The notes under the pieces are model-generated. The model was given only the letters and a program-made list of their open reading frames with translations. It ran no database searches and was not told the origin of the DNA. From NCBI GenBank assembly GCA_028564675.1, contig JAOVVO010000047.1, positions 62,001 through 126,000 of the forward strand: a DNA stretch of 64,000 nucleotides, written 5' to 3'. This DNA comes from Onchocerca lupi. Taxonomy: Eukaryota > Nematoda > Chromadorea > Rhabditida > Onchocercidae. Below are positions 38,751-50,668 of this stretch, in pieces. A program made the position numbers and the translations under genes. Every line of letters begins with the position of its first letter. The stretch's first letter is position 1.

Positions 38751-38800
38751 TATGAACAGAAAATTTAAATTCATATATGAACAGAAAATTTAAATTCATA
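38751..38800. repeat. Exact 25-bp tandem duplication
   Basis: Two adjacent identical copies, each starting TATGAACAGAAAATTT and ending ATTCATA. The identity implies a recent slippage or duplication event. Confidence 0.95.
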
Positions 38801-38805
38801 ACTAC

Positions 38806-39281
38806 TTAGTACCGAAAATATTCCCAAAATAAGGAATCAGTGATCGTTTTCCAACCTTCTAGCACTAGCCAAACCGGAATTTTAGGACAAAAAAAATCTA
38901 TAAGTTTTCCCATCAAGTTATAAAATTCATTTCCTTTTTTTTCGATTGTTTTTAGACCGGCACACTTTGCGATTATCTGATATATTTCCCAACTAAGCAA
39001 CAAATTTTCTCTTTTTGCAAAGATTGAGAAGATAACGTTGAGAACTGTTATAATACAACGTTGATAAAATGATTTTCAAAACAATCTTGACAGAAAAAAT
39101 TCACAATATTTACCTTAAACTATTTGCTTATCTCATCTTTTGAGCAAGTTATTTGCAACTTATGACTTCTAGTTTTGGAGCTGATCATAAGACCAATATG
39201 ATCACGCCAAAACTTTAGAAAAAGAGTCATCATTGTCACTAAACCATGCAGAATGTCATCGACCACTGTTTGAATTATCAG
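38806..39281 (-). pseudogene. Two coding-like exons of an unknown, possibly decayed gene
   Basis: On the minus strand, 39281-39120 is an open frame of 53 codons containing VVDDILHGLVTMMTLFLKFW and KTRSHKLQITCSKDEISK. It follows an AACAG acceptor at 39266. A second open frame of about 80 codons follows to 38806, containing ENLLLSWEIYQIIAKCAGLK, IPVWLVLEGWKTI and DSLFWEYFRY before TAA. Composition is Trp-, Cys- and charge-rich, unlike random A+T-rich frames. The first frame hits TAG before the only strong donor (AAG/GTAAAT at about 39114). An earlier weak donor (GTCATA) would join to an ACAG acceptor in phase. I recognise no family. This is either the 3' end of a gene whose other exons I cannot see, or a relic. 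Confidence 0.35.
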
Positions 39282-40250
39282 TCAAAAATGATAACTACAC
39301 TCGAAAATATGATTTAAACATGAAACAAAAAAAAAAAAAAATTTTTTTTAACAAAAATAAAAATTTGTAAACTTGAAATGAAAATGACCACAATTTTTTT
39401 TCACTAGTTCTTCATGGAATTATATTTTAGAGATAAATTTTGCTAATTTCCAATTGATAAATGGAAAGAATAAAATGAAATTGTTATCTTCTCGTTTGTA
39501 TCTATCCTTTCACATTATCTTCCTCTCCACTATTTATTATTATACATATTAAATTTAAAATCTAAATTATTATTTATTTTGAAAAGCAATTTATAAAGAA
39601 TCATACAATAATAATACCTAAATAACAAATAAACAGTTTATTCGATAAATTGTGGTTAAAATTAAATGGAAAAAAAGTACAACAACCCTCTCTCTCGTCC
39701 ATTCCATAAACCAGTAACAGTAATAGTTGAATAGTAGCCGAATAGCGCTTTTCTACGACATACCGTTCTCATATCAGTATTATTTATCATCAATTACTGA
39801 TCAAACAATGGCGATGATGTAATATCGATCGATAATTGAAAGATTGTCATAAATATGTACATCTGATTCATTCGTTTTTCTCCTGCGGCATTTTCTTTAA
39901 CTAGTTTGCGTACTTATATAATATGTATTTCCACATGGTTGCACGAATTTTTATATTGAAATTTTCAATATCATTTATAAAATAATCGATAATCCTATTC
40001 CTCATGTACTTTTTTTTTTTTAACGCTTTACACTTAACAAAATTTCTTCAATTAAACATCATTATCAATTGAATACTTATTGTTAGTTGAATAGAAAAAA
40101 ACTGTCTAAAAATGCTGCCATTACTATAAAATAAATTAATAATTTGGTGCATTGCAGAAAATAACTGTAAAAACTACTTGTAATTTGGCAATTTTACATT
40201 ATATTAGATTATAGTATGTTCTATAATACTGTACTATATTTACATTACAG

Positions 40251-40309
40251 TTTAATAAATTCATACAAGTAGCATGCTTACATTATGTTACTTGTATAAA
40301 TTTATTAAA
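40251..40309. repeat. Hairpin: 25-bp inverted repeat with 9-base loop
   Basis: The left arm 40251-40275 (TTTAATAAATTCATACAAGT...) and the right arm 40285-40309 are complementary at 23 of 25 positions, with loop GCTTACATT. The stem does not extend further. Size fits a small pre-miRNA-like hairpin or the remnant of a palindromic mobile element; neither is shown. Confidence 0.8.
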
Positions 40310-40397
40310 TTATCACTTCCTTTTAAAGTTTTGCAGAAATTATGTAAAATATAAATTATTATATAAATGTATTACCTGATTTTCTATATACATTCTA

Positions 40398-40461
40398 AAA
40401 TTCTAAAAATTAATCACTGCTTCATTCTTGAAATTCTAAAAATTAATCACTGCTTATTCTT
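40398..40461. repeat. 33-bp tandem duplication
   Basis: AAATTCTAAAAATTAATCAC followed by TGCTTCATTCTTG is repeated immediately; the second copy lacks a few bases near its end. Confidence 0.85.
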
Positions 40462-43400
40462 TTTTCCACTATATTACTTCCGTCGATGATTAACAAAAAT
40501 GCTCCCAAAATGTTTAACAGAAATTTTTTTTGTTTTGTCCATAAAATAATATAATAATTTCATCTTCAACATTATGCAATGAGAAACTATCAAATCAATT
40601 TTTAAAAAATAATTTAAAATCATTGAGTGATTTATCGAATAAATTTTTGCTTTAAACTGTGCTAAAAAAAATCTTCCACTATCTTCGGACATGATTAAGT
40701 GTAGTTGTTTCCATCATTTTTTGCAATGATTTCCTTCACATTTCTTATCTAGAATAAATATAAAGAGGAAATTTCTCACTTTCTATCTTTTTCAAGAAAA
40801 TTTTGATTAAATTTGAAGAAAAAAATGAAATTCTCTAACAGGCAATGAATCATAAACCCATTACATTGGCAAAACATCAAAAAATAAAATTTTTCGAGTT
40901 ATATTTTCATCCATGATTTTCAGCATATGTTGAAATATGCTTTTATATTCAGTTCATCTCACAGCGCGCCAGTTCTGCTTACCAAAATGCCCCACTTCAA
41001 TGTTTACGCTTCATTCAAGCAAGCAACACGTCATGTCATACTCATTGACAGTCTGAGAATAGTTTGAACACGTTTCGTCCCACAATTCCTCTAATCATTC
41101 AATTTACCGAATATAGCAGCTTCATTACGTACTCCAGATTAAACTAGTAAATATTATCATTTATTGTAACTCGCAAGAACTTCCCGTATAATACTCGGAT
41201 GGATTCAAATTTAGCACTGTAATTTGAAACTAAATTTGCAATGTTCAACAACAGAATAATGTTCCCGAAATGTAAATAACAATTCCATAAAGTTAAAAAT
41301 AATTTGATATTTATAGGAATACATACTGTGCGAGGCACCAGTTGCGAATTTAAGAATGACTGCTAGGATTTTTTTTGAAGACTTAACTAAGTAAATAAAT
41401 TAATAAATAGAGCCAGCTGTGATTTTTATTCGAATAGATAAAGGATAACTCGTTTCATATCAAATACAATGGATCATTTTTCATAATTTACTATTTTAAA
41501 CAAATACTCTCATTATCATTATGATAAATATAGTGTCACTTGAATTCTAAAGAGTTGTGAAGGAATACAAATTGTAAAAAAAGTAGAAAAATTAGTGGGG
41601 AGAAATTTAAACTTTCGAGTTAGAATTACTAGAAAATTTTAGAAATTTATGAACTGAATATAAGCAAATGATACAATATTAAAAACAATACAAAAAATAA
41701 AAGAAAAAAAGTTCAAGATAAAATATCATCCTGTTGTTGGAAAAGCATATGGTAAGCATGTGACACTATGTAATAGCCGAATTCTAAATTGTAATTTCCA
41801 AGTACCAGATAGGTTTCTCTTCCTTTACCAAAACAAGTATGAAACATCTCACAAGCACAGTTCATAACAGAATGAAATTCAAATGGTATTGCATTCTTCA
41901 GTTATCTAATAACAATCAGTTCGAAAATGGAGAATTATTGCTTACCATCTTCCCTCTCTTCTTCCTTCCTCCTTTCCTGATCCCTCCCTTTTGTGATTTT
42001 CTAGTTCTGTCAACAAGCTGAATAAAAGATAACATCTTGGAAATTCTAAAGTACAAAATTATGCTTGTAAACAACTTTGTTCTTCATAAATAATTAAGAA
42101 CTATCGAAAAAATCTTGTGGAAAACGCGAAACTTTCTCACTAATATTTAATTAAAAAAATGAAAAATTTTGGAGTGAAAATGGTAGACAAATTGATGGAT
42201 GATCACTATAGTGCAATTATAATGTTGTGAAAAATTGTTTTGAAGTTTCGTAATATAAACTTTTTGCAACTAGAAAACGAATCCGAAGATGGTATTTTGG
42301 ATAACGAAAGGGTTTTTAAAGATTCTGATGTTGAAACGGGTTTTTTTTCTTTTTTTTAAATTTTTTTCCTTTTTGTTTAATTTTTGTATTTGAAGGATAG
42401 AACAAATAAATTGACGCGTGAATTCAGCAAGTCTCTTATCTTCTACCTGTTTTTCAAAAAAAAAAAATACAGTTTTATGTTTTTTTTTTTACCAACTAAT
42501 TAGACCTAACATTGAAGTGAAAAAAAAAGAACATATTCGTTGTTTGCTTTGTCATTTCAAATCATTCTCTACTGTAACTTTCCCTAGATGTATTAGATGG
42601 AAATCAGGAAAATTTCGTTGGAATTTCAAAGTTATCAGATTTATATTCAAATCCATCATTTAAGAAAGTCGAAAAAATTCAAAAACAGTATGTTTTAAAA
42701 TATTATATCATAAGCTAATCCATCCAACTTCTGCTAATAATAGATAATGCACGATGAATTTTATTTTTGCGAAATGAATCGAATGGAAAAAATAATAATT
42801 TATAACTTTAAATATGCAAGAAATTCTAACTTATCAAGAAATTCTCTGTAAACAGAATATTTATCAACAAGAAGGAAATGCGGAAACAAAAAAAATATAT
42901 ATATATAAAAAAGAAAAATAAACTAATGGCGAAATTATGGTGTAAATCAAAATGTCAATTGAAAGATGTCAATTACGCATGTATGTGCAAACATTTGTAT
43001 GACATCTAATGACCCGAAAATTAGCCGTAATTCGATGTCTATGAATTACATCTCTGAAAGTTTGATAATAAATGTTGGAAATAGTTTCCAACATTCATTA
43101 TTTCTTTTTTTTCTCTTTTTTTTTTCTTTCTTTTTTTTTTTTTTTTTAAATAATGAGAAGTGAACTACATCAAATGTTTGATTTTATCTTTCTCGAAAAA
43201 AAAAAAAAACTGGAACGATGAAATAGTTGATCACAAGCATTGATAAAATATATGACGATCAAGTGCTACAAGCAAAAAAGTCTTAATGGATGAATGCTGC
43301 GTATATTTATTTTAATAATGCAAACGAACATTCATGCATGCATGTAGCACTTACACATAAATATACAAAATATATATGTAATGATATTCCAAATTGCTAT

Positions 43401-45903
43401 GATTTTCATCTTATAATATTATACGTTTGAAATGTTTGATCTTTTGCATGATATTTTAAAAAAATGACATTATATTTAGCACTTAGAGCATGAATATAAT
43501 TAAAAATTTTGCATTCATTGTAAAAGAAAGTCAGTATAATAAAATATGGATATCAGGAAAGAAGATAAGAGGAAGACTAAAAAACTTTGGATTTTTTTTC
43601 TTGGCAAATTTTCCTGTAAATTCCTTCGTTTCCTTTTTTTTTTTCTTTTCTTTTCTCCATCCTTCCTCATCGTTACAAAGGAATTCAAGCAACAAAATAA
43701 GAAAAAAAAAAACTAATGATTTATTGCTTGAATGATTTTAAAATTAGCAATTGAGATAATAAAATTGAGAAGACGAAAATGAATTAAAGTTCCTGCATTA
43801 ATACTCAAATTCTTGAAATTCTTATTTAAGTCATATTCTATCATTTTTCTTTTTCTATTTTCCGTTTCTACCACTAATATCTTTGAATATTTAAGGTTAC
43901 AAAGTTTTTTAGGTTTTTACTATCAAAAAAAGAAAAAAAAAACTTTAGAAAAAAATCGGTCTTTTATAATTTTTTGTATTTTTTTTCGGCAAAATTTCAC
44001 GAATAATAAAATTATGAATGTTATTGCAAAATATTTCGATTCAAATTATTTAATACAATACATATATACTTAAACTTATTTAATACATATACAATTTGAT
44101 TTACATTTAAACAATTGGATGATTACGGTAAATTTTGATCATTCTTTTTTTTTTTTTGATTTTAATGATGGTTAGTCTTCATTGACGTTCGTCTCACGTT
44201 TTATTTATTCATATAAAAAGTTCATTAATTTTCCACTAAGAAATACCCTTTATGTCCTCAGAAATCGTATCTGAATCTTTTAAAATAACTCTTCCATACG
44301 ACATACATTCTCTATTCAGTTAAATGCTAAATTCAAAGTTTCAGAAAATTGCAAAAAAGAGAAAATAAATCCCAGTAGCAATGTTAACTTCTTTTTTAAG
44401 CAAAAATTTTGTTGTTTCATTTGAATGTCCATTTGACCTGTTTTACCCGTTATTTCTGTCCGTAAATTAATTTCTTGCTACAAAATTTAAGTAAAATTTT
44501 AAACTTTTCTTTTCGTAATGAACGAAAGTAATTTTTTTGGGAAAAAAATAAAAATAAAATGAAAAAAATTTACTCCACATTTATTTCAAAATATTTCGAA
44601 CGATTTACTGACTGATTGCAGTTTAAGTCATTTATCGCTAGTTCATTGTGCTAACTGTTTAATGATGAATTATTGATTAAGTCATTTTATTTATTTTTTT
44701 TTCCTATTTTTGCAACTTCATAAAAAGAACTGAGCAGATTTCCTCCCAAAACTGATCAATTTTTTCCTCGAAATGCTATCTCAAATTTTACTGAGTCTAT
44801 TGTAGCTTTATGAAAAAATAATTTCTTCTGACACCGATTGACGATAAAATTGATTGAAATATTAGAACGATTTCTAATGTAAAAAATTCAACTGAACAAA
44901 GGAAACTTTGTTATTAGAATGCCATGAACAAAGAAAAATTTTATAGAAAAAATAATAATAAAGCGACTTTTTAAAAATTGATTCGCTATTTTTGACATTG
45001 AATTTGGCAGAACAATTCATCAATTCCCATTAATTAAAATGGATGACCTAATTAAAAATGAGAAAAAATTAGACCTAGAATATTCTTATTAAGATATTGT
45101 CAATGTGTAAGAAACAATTAATGAATAAAGTTATGGTCCAAATAAGTAGCATATCAGTGAATAAAAATGAATGTAATTGAAGTATATGAATATTTAATTA
45201 ATTAATAAATGATTAATGAGAAAAATTACCAGACTAACTGAAATAATAGTCTATTATAATTGTAATAAATAGCGTTTTGTCAAATGGGAACAAATATAAT
45301 TAAAATTCGTAGCAGTGACGATAAAAATATTCACGTCCTTGATTAATATTATGATTAGATCAAGTTGACCTCACATTGCGAATGCTCAGGATTTAAACTT
45401 TTGATTAGAAATTTAATATTTTCAGATGTTAAAGAACAAAAGAAATAACAATAATAATAAAGGCAAAATTAACTTATGATGAGAAGAAAAAAATGATATG
45501 AAAAGGAATTATCAGATGATTCGATATTCGTCAGAAGAAGAAAATGGAAATAGAAACTGAAGATCTGGTTATGTTGATAAAATTAACATCATATCAATAT
45601 CGGAAATCTACTGGAAGACATGAAGGAAATGGATAAATGGAGGAAGAGGAAGAGGGAAGTAAAGATATCATGTAATCGATGGTGATGATAAATCGATCCG
45701 GACTTTAACATTTTATCTGTTCTATATCGCTTAGTCTTTCTCATTCGAAAGTTTTTGAATTTTATTTTGCCACTTACCAAACTGAGAGAGGATATTATTA
45801 AATACTGATCCAATGATTATGTTCATCTGTTACATTCGCTTCTTGCAAAATTTACGATAAAAAAGTGATCAATGTTTTGACGTGCAACTTGTGCAAAAAT
45901 CCT

Positions 45904-45935
45904 CACACACAAACACACACACACACACACACAAA
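45904..45935. repeat. (CA)n microsatellite
   Basis: A CA repeat with two interruptions (AAC), continuing as ACATACACATAC. The Thr/His-rich plus-strand frame across it is an artefact. Confidence 0.93.
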
Positions 45936-46233
45936 CATACACATACAAACACATATACAATATACATTAACATTCACACTTCCCATAATAGTATTCCGTT
46001 CATGTTGCTTTTACAAATTGTCCTAATTTGTGTTTTCAATAGCACAAGTTCGATTGTGCAATTCTCTGATTTCGATTATTTTTGCTCGCTAAAAGAGACA
46101 ATTCTTGAAATCACAGTCCGTTTTCACCACCGGTAGCTAGAGGATTTCAAGAGATGTTCAACAGCTCAACTATTGAACTTCAGTTATTAAATTCGATGAA
46201 TATGTCATTGATGCAATCTTCAACATTCAAAAG

Positions 46234-46274
<41 letters not shown>
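46234..46274. repeat. Poly(A) tract, 41 bp
   Basis: An uninterrupted run of 41 A. The 82-codon plus-strand frame through it is mostly poly-Lys and not credible. Confidence 0.95.
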
Positions 46275-46276
<2 letters not shown>

Positions 46277-46709
46277 AACAATCATCCCTTTAAGATTACA
46301 CATTCTCAAGTTTTGGAAGAAAACGTGAAAATTAGAAAAATGCAAAGACAAAATGACTATCATGATTTCTCATTTACCACTTCTAAAACTGAAGTAAAAT
46401 AACAATAAAAGCAAGAACATATTTCATCAAATTACAAAATCAATCAAACATAATTTCAATTTATCAAAAAAACAAAATCAACAAATCCAGCGCACTAGAA
46501 ATGAATAATTTTTAAGGGGAAAAAAGAGCTACTGCTACTTCATAAGATACAAAGGATCGAGTGAAGATTTGCATTAAACACCAGAATTTCAATAAAATTT
46601 GAAAAGTGAAATTACTGTGAAATTCAAAAAACAAAATTACTGTTATGCACAAGTAACTATTATAAAAGCATAGAATCTATCACAAAATATTCTAGTAGAG
46701 CTTGCACGT

Positions 46710-46919
46710 TTACCATAACAACATCAGGCTTGAAATGAAATTTAAACTTTGTCTTTCGCTTGCTGAATAAGGTTTCAAACCAAATGAAGATATTTCAAAC
46801 AAGTCTTCCTCGATATATTGCCTCCCTGAAGCTCTTTTGTTCTTTCCAAACCTGAAGTGATTTAAATCCTCATTATAGAATTCAATGTATTCATCAGAAA
46901 GAGGAGCAAGAAATATAAT
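46710..46919 (-). CDS. Coding-like C-terminal exon with an FRFG-basic motif
   Basis: A minus-strand frame stays open for 70 codons to TAA at 46712-46710. It contains APLSDEYIEFYNEDLNHFRF, then GKNKRASGRQYIEEDLFE, then KPYSASERQSLNF. The acidic and polar composition stands out from the A+T-rich flanks. The FRFG followed by K and KR resembles an RFamide (FLP-type) neuropeptide processing site, with Gly as amide donor. However, there is a single copy and the dibasic pair is two residues away. No in-frame ATG or good acceptor precedes the frame, so an upstream signal-peptide exon is missing. It lies about 270 bp after the stop of the HMG-box gene on the same strand. Neuropeptide function is a suggestion only. 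Confidence 0.4.
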   Translation of the reverse strand: MIFLAPLSDEYIEFYNEDLNHFRFGKNKRASGRQYIEEDLFEISSFGLKPYSASERQSLNFISSLMLLW

Positions 46920-47192
46920 TTAAAACGATCTATTCATAAACAATATTTCATGTTTTGAAAAATGTGCAACATCTCATATAACGTCCGGGATGTTTGAACT
47001 GATAAAATCTAAGATTTCCTATATCTAAGTGCTATAAAAAAAACCGATATCTTTCAATATGCTATAAATAACGGAAACGAGCACAATTCGAAACTCCCCA
47101 CATTTCTTAACTGTATTGCTATTCTTGGGAAAGGAAAACTGTATTACAATTTAACTAAACAAAACAAAAAGTTCACTCATTATATTATCGAT

Positions 47193-48764
47193 TTAAAGTG
47201 CTGCTGCCAAATTTTCATAAATTTCTCGTTCCCCTTCGCTCAGTTTATCAAATTTTTTTCGCAGTCTCTTTTCTCGTTTTTCTGGTTCTAAATCAACATA
47301 TCTGGAAAGAAGATTAACTTCAAAAACAATCACATAAAAATAAAAATAAAGAGAAATGAATATAAAACATTGTTATCTCTTATAAATGAATAAATCAGTT
47401 AGATAGACACTAACCTCTAGCAGATAATGAAATTTCAACGATTTCAGTTCCGCTATCATTGTGCATCTTTTATAGAATATCTCGATATGCTAAATTAATT
47501 TTAGCATTATACTATATGTTTAAATAACAATATAACTTACTTATTAGACATACTGATTGCAAAGAGATCAAAGGCAGTTTTCGGCTCTTTCTTCTTAACC
47601 GATTTCTTGCTGCTGTTATTTGTTTTTATTCCTTTTGATTTATCGATCTAAATTTAATACAGTTACTTCAATATTTCACTAAAATATTTCATCATTAAAT
47701 TGATAAATTGATCAAATAATTCTTGATTATCTAACTGCACCAAAGAATTCACTTAATGAATGGATGAGTTAAAAAGTAACCTAGATGTAACAGGAATATT
47801 ATAAATTTATGTCAGTTATTTAATATGATAAATAAAACTGGCATATGCCAACTAAAACTACCACATAAAATCTGCGACAAAAAGCCGCTGCCGGGGAATT
47901 TCAGTGAAAATTTTGCTCGAAAAACAATAACTTACGGCTTTCTGTGCAATCGAAATGGCATTATCCACAAAATTTCGGTGTGCTGGCGTCAATTCTTGGT
48001 GTGTTTCTCTGAAAAGACAGCATGGAAAGTTTGCAAGCAGCAGAGCCCAGGAGATGACAAATGATCATCATAATTGCAACATACTTCACCAGAATTCAAA
48101 AAATTTACCTGTAAGCATGCAAATTTAACAAGTATTTTTCCATTAACTGCAAAGCTTCCTTCTGTGCTTCTGCTTTTTCGGCTGCATTCGATTCATTATT
48201 CCAGACTGCGCTTACATCCTAAAAAATACTTACATCTTAAAAGAAAATGAAGGCTACTTGAAGTCCTTTAGTTATCATGGAGCACTAACTTAAAAAATTA
48301 CAGTTTTTAAGACTTCATGCCTAATTCGACAAAAATAATCCTCATTAAGACTGATTTCTTATTATTTATTTGCTCTTTTTCTGAGTATGAAGAATTCTAG
48401 GATAGGGTCATTGTTCTAGAACGCTTAAATGTGAATTACTTGCAACAAATTTATTACAAAATCGAATTCAATTTCGAAAAGATAAGCTTATTTCGAGAAT
48501 TTAGATTTTTTCTTTCATTTCCGCACTTTTAATACTCTAAATCATGCTTTTTGTCCTTTACCAAGCAGGAGCATAAACGCTTATGAGCTTGAGGTTTCAG
48601 TCGTCACCACTACACAAATTTAAGTATTCAAGTGCTATTAGAAAAATTATAGCAAAAATAGATATTAAAATAATAAATTTTACCGATGAAAATCTGCTGT
48701 GTCCTGCTTTCCGCATAAATATTGAAAAAGCATTCGGCGGCTTTTTAGGAAATGTTGGATCCAT
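47193..48764 (-). CDS. Small protein with two HMG-box-like domains
   Basis: Five exons (48764-48684, 48218-48109, 48008-47936, 47647-47541, 47301-47193) join in phase and encode 159 residues. The first box starts PKKPPNAFSIFMRKAGHSRF (residues 6-25), the classic P-x-x-P-x-A-F-x-x-F opening, and continues through an Ala/Glu/Lys-rich helix with VWNNES. A basic linker (KKSVKKKEP, about 103-111) leads to a second box: KTAFDLFAISMSNKY, then RLRKKFDKLSEGEREIYENL at the C terminus. Two tandem HMG boxes with a basic linker suggest DNA binding, as in HMGB or mitochondrial TFAM. There is no obvious mitochondrial presequence. The first box lacks the usual central Trp-Lys-x-Leu sequence, so the call rests on box ends. 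Its start lies 330 bp downstream of the tail-anchored gene with a TTTAAG acceptor between, which suggests an operon. Confidence 0.8.
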
Positions 48765-48803
48765 TGTGACACTATGACCTTCCTCCAAGAACGCATGAAG
48801 TAA

Positions 48804-48812
48804 CTTAAACAA
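48804..48812 (-). other. Candidate trans-splice acceptor between two minus-strand genes
   Basis: On the minus strand ATTGTTTAAG ends at 48804, about 290 bases after the upstream stop codon and 39 bases before the HMG-box ATG. TTTAAG is a weaker acceptor than TTTCAG, and no better one exists in the gap. Confidence 0.35.
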
Positions 48813-49093
48813 TCTTCATTTCCATCACAAAGTTTTTAAAGAAAAGATATTTATTCATTTCATTACCTATAAAAGAGTTACGAGTTCGATGTCATATTCA
48901 TTATACAGTATATTCAATACATTTAACAGAAACTTATCTACATGCAAAGTATTTTTTAGCGAATTTATGAAAATTCGAAGGATTTTTTCTTTGAGAGGAA
49001 AGAGAATGGATCAGAGCTTCAATTTATATAATTTCAATTGAAATTAAAATAAAATAGTAAAATTTGGCAGTAATTCACAATACCTGCCAACTA

Positions 49094-50656
49094 TCATTTT
49101 TTCAATGATGCTATTATTAAGTAAGTTCCCACTGCACCGACTAAAATTATTGGAAATTTGATTAAAATTATAAAAAAACCAACTTCGAGAGCAGTGGGTA
49201 TGGTCATTGCTGATAATATTGTTGCTTCTTTCAAGCATCTGCGTAAATCGGTCTTAAGCATTCTAAAAATTCTATATATGTTAGAGATAGCATAAGAAAG
49301 ATTGCAATAATTTTAAATTAGCTTAAAATCATCATCATTACTACATGGTTCACACGCTGAATTCGAAAAAAGAATATATATAATTTATATTTAAAAATTG
49401 GCTAACATTGAGGAATAAATACAAATGAAACTGAGCCAATTTCGAAAGTTTCATCTCTTTAATTCTCTCTCTATTAATGGACCAATCATTAATTCTTATT
49501 TGCTTTTCTGATCCTTAAAATCGAATACTTATGTAAAGAAGAAAATCTCAATACAAAATCATAACTACGAAGCTTTTATTAATTCCAGTAGTGATAATAA
49601 AAATACGAACTAGCTAACAGCAAGAATTTAAAAATTTACTCTTTCGTTCCTCCTGGCGGCATCTCAATATCATCAAAATCGTTGAATCCAAGAAATTTTT
49701 TTGACAAGTTTTTCTTTTTTTGCTGCACTTTTGTTCTTAGTTCCTGGAAATTCCTAATACTTAAATACCCAAAAAGTTGAAATGCTGTTTCCATTAACGA
49801 ATTTTATAATATCTTAAACTGAATTTGAATTTAAGGTAAGATTTGATTAATTACCAAAATCACACGAACTTAGAGAATTTACCATCCTCAAAAAAGCTGA
49901 CTAAACCCCATAATCTCATAATTTATTTCATAATTCTTGGGAAGTAATGAACTAACAAATATAGAGAAGCAAGATTTGACTGCTCAAAATAAATTCCATA
50001 ACATAATTATACAAAAAATGTATACTTGAACAATTTTTGCAATTTGACTAGGGGAAAAATGAAGATCCACTGAAGACGACTGAGCTATTTCTATATCATC
50101 ACTGACATCCGATGCTGACTGAAAAAAAATCATGCATTTTACAAAATATGGTTTTATATTTACTTCAGTAATATGTTCCAGTGGTTCTATCTATTGTAAT
50201 CAATAAATAAAAATATAAATGAAATGTCAGTATCAAATTCTTTGAATCACTAAAGTAAGCTAATTTCCCTTCTTTTTTTTCTTCCATAATGTTCTGATTC
50301 TCGTGGAGAAAAAAAGAATAGTCTTGATTTTAATAATGATTTTAACTTTTCTTAATTTAACAATTTTAATCTTAAAAATATTTAATTGATTTAAAAATAC
50401 CTCAAAACATATAAATCATAAACAAAATAAAGCTGCTGTATTACCATGTAACGTTTTCTCATTGGTAACGTGATTATTCACTAAACAGTTGGAAACGGTA
50501 AATAAAACCTACTTCCTTGCCAATTTTCTTCAGTATCTTTGCTTCTTTCGGAACGATTGATCCCGGAACTTTCCTTTTATTATTATTCCGATTCATACTG
50601 CTATGTAATGGTGAAACAATATCATGCCATTCCGCAATGCCATCCGATACATCCAT
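49094..50656 (-). CDS. Small tail-anchored membrane protein of unknown function
   Basis: Five exons (50656-50513, 50118-50026, 49743-49640, 49262-49180, 49140-49094) join in phase to encode 156 residues. The N-terminal region is hydrophilic and includes RNNNKRKVPGSIVPKEAKIL, a Ser/Asp-rich segment (SASDVSDDIEIAQSSSVD) and a basic coiled-coil-like helix (QELRTKVQQKKKNLSKKFLG). After FDDIEMPPGG comes an amphipathic segment. The C terminus (SAMTIPTALEVVGAVGTYLI, then IASLKK) is hydrophobic and ends with two lysines, so it would insert as a tail anchor in the ER or mitochondrial outer membrane. An in-frame TAG lies just before the ATG, and a TTATAG acceptor 12 bases upstream supports this start. 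I recognise no family. It is followed closely by the HMG-box gene. Confidence 0.74.
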
Positions 50657-50668
50657 CAGCTACTTCAA

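Larger units (their letters stand above)
39282..46709. other. Long gene-poor stretch
   Basis: No confident gene. Weak coding-like minus-strand frames start with ATG at 40692 (SEDSGRFFLAQFKAKIYS...) and 41338 (PRTVCIPINIKLF...), without recognised domains. A strong GTAAGC donor on the minus strand at 40982 follows sequence with stops in every frame, so it could only end an untranslated exon. From 42.0 to 46.7 kb only A+T-rich DNA, T/A tracts and microsatellites are seen. Confidence 0.45.

Noticed and set aside
42418..42663. Frame with RCLLCHF and further Cys, zinc-ribbon-like
   Set aside because: The cysteine spacing does not match a known zinc module and the frame crosses A and T tracts.
47825..48064. 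Plus-strand 79-codon ATG frame
   Set aside because: It overlaps antisense exon 3 of the HMG-box gene and has no domain.
49044..49238. Minus-strand 64-codon frame starting LERSNN
   Set aside because: It reads an intron of the tail-anchored gene in another frame; the spliced frame gives a coherent hydrophobic C terminus.
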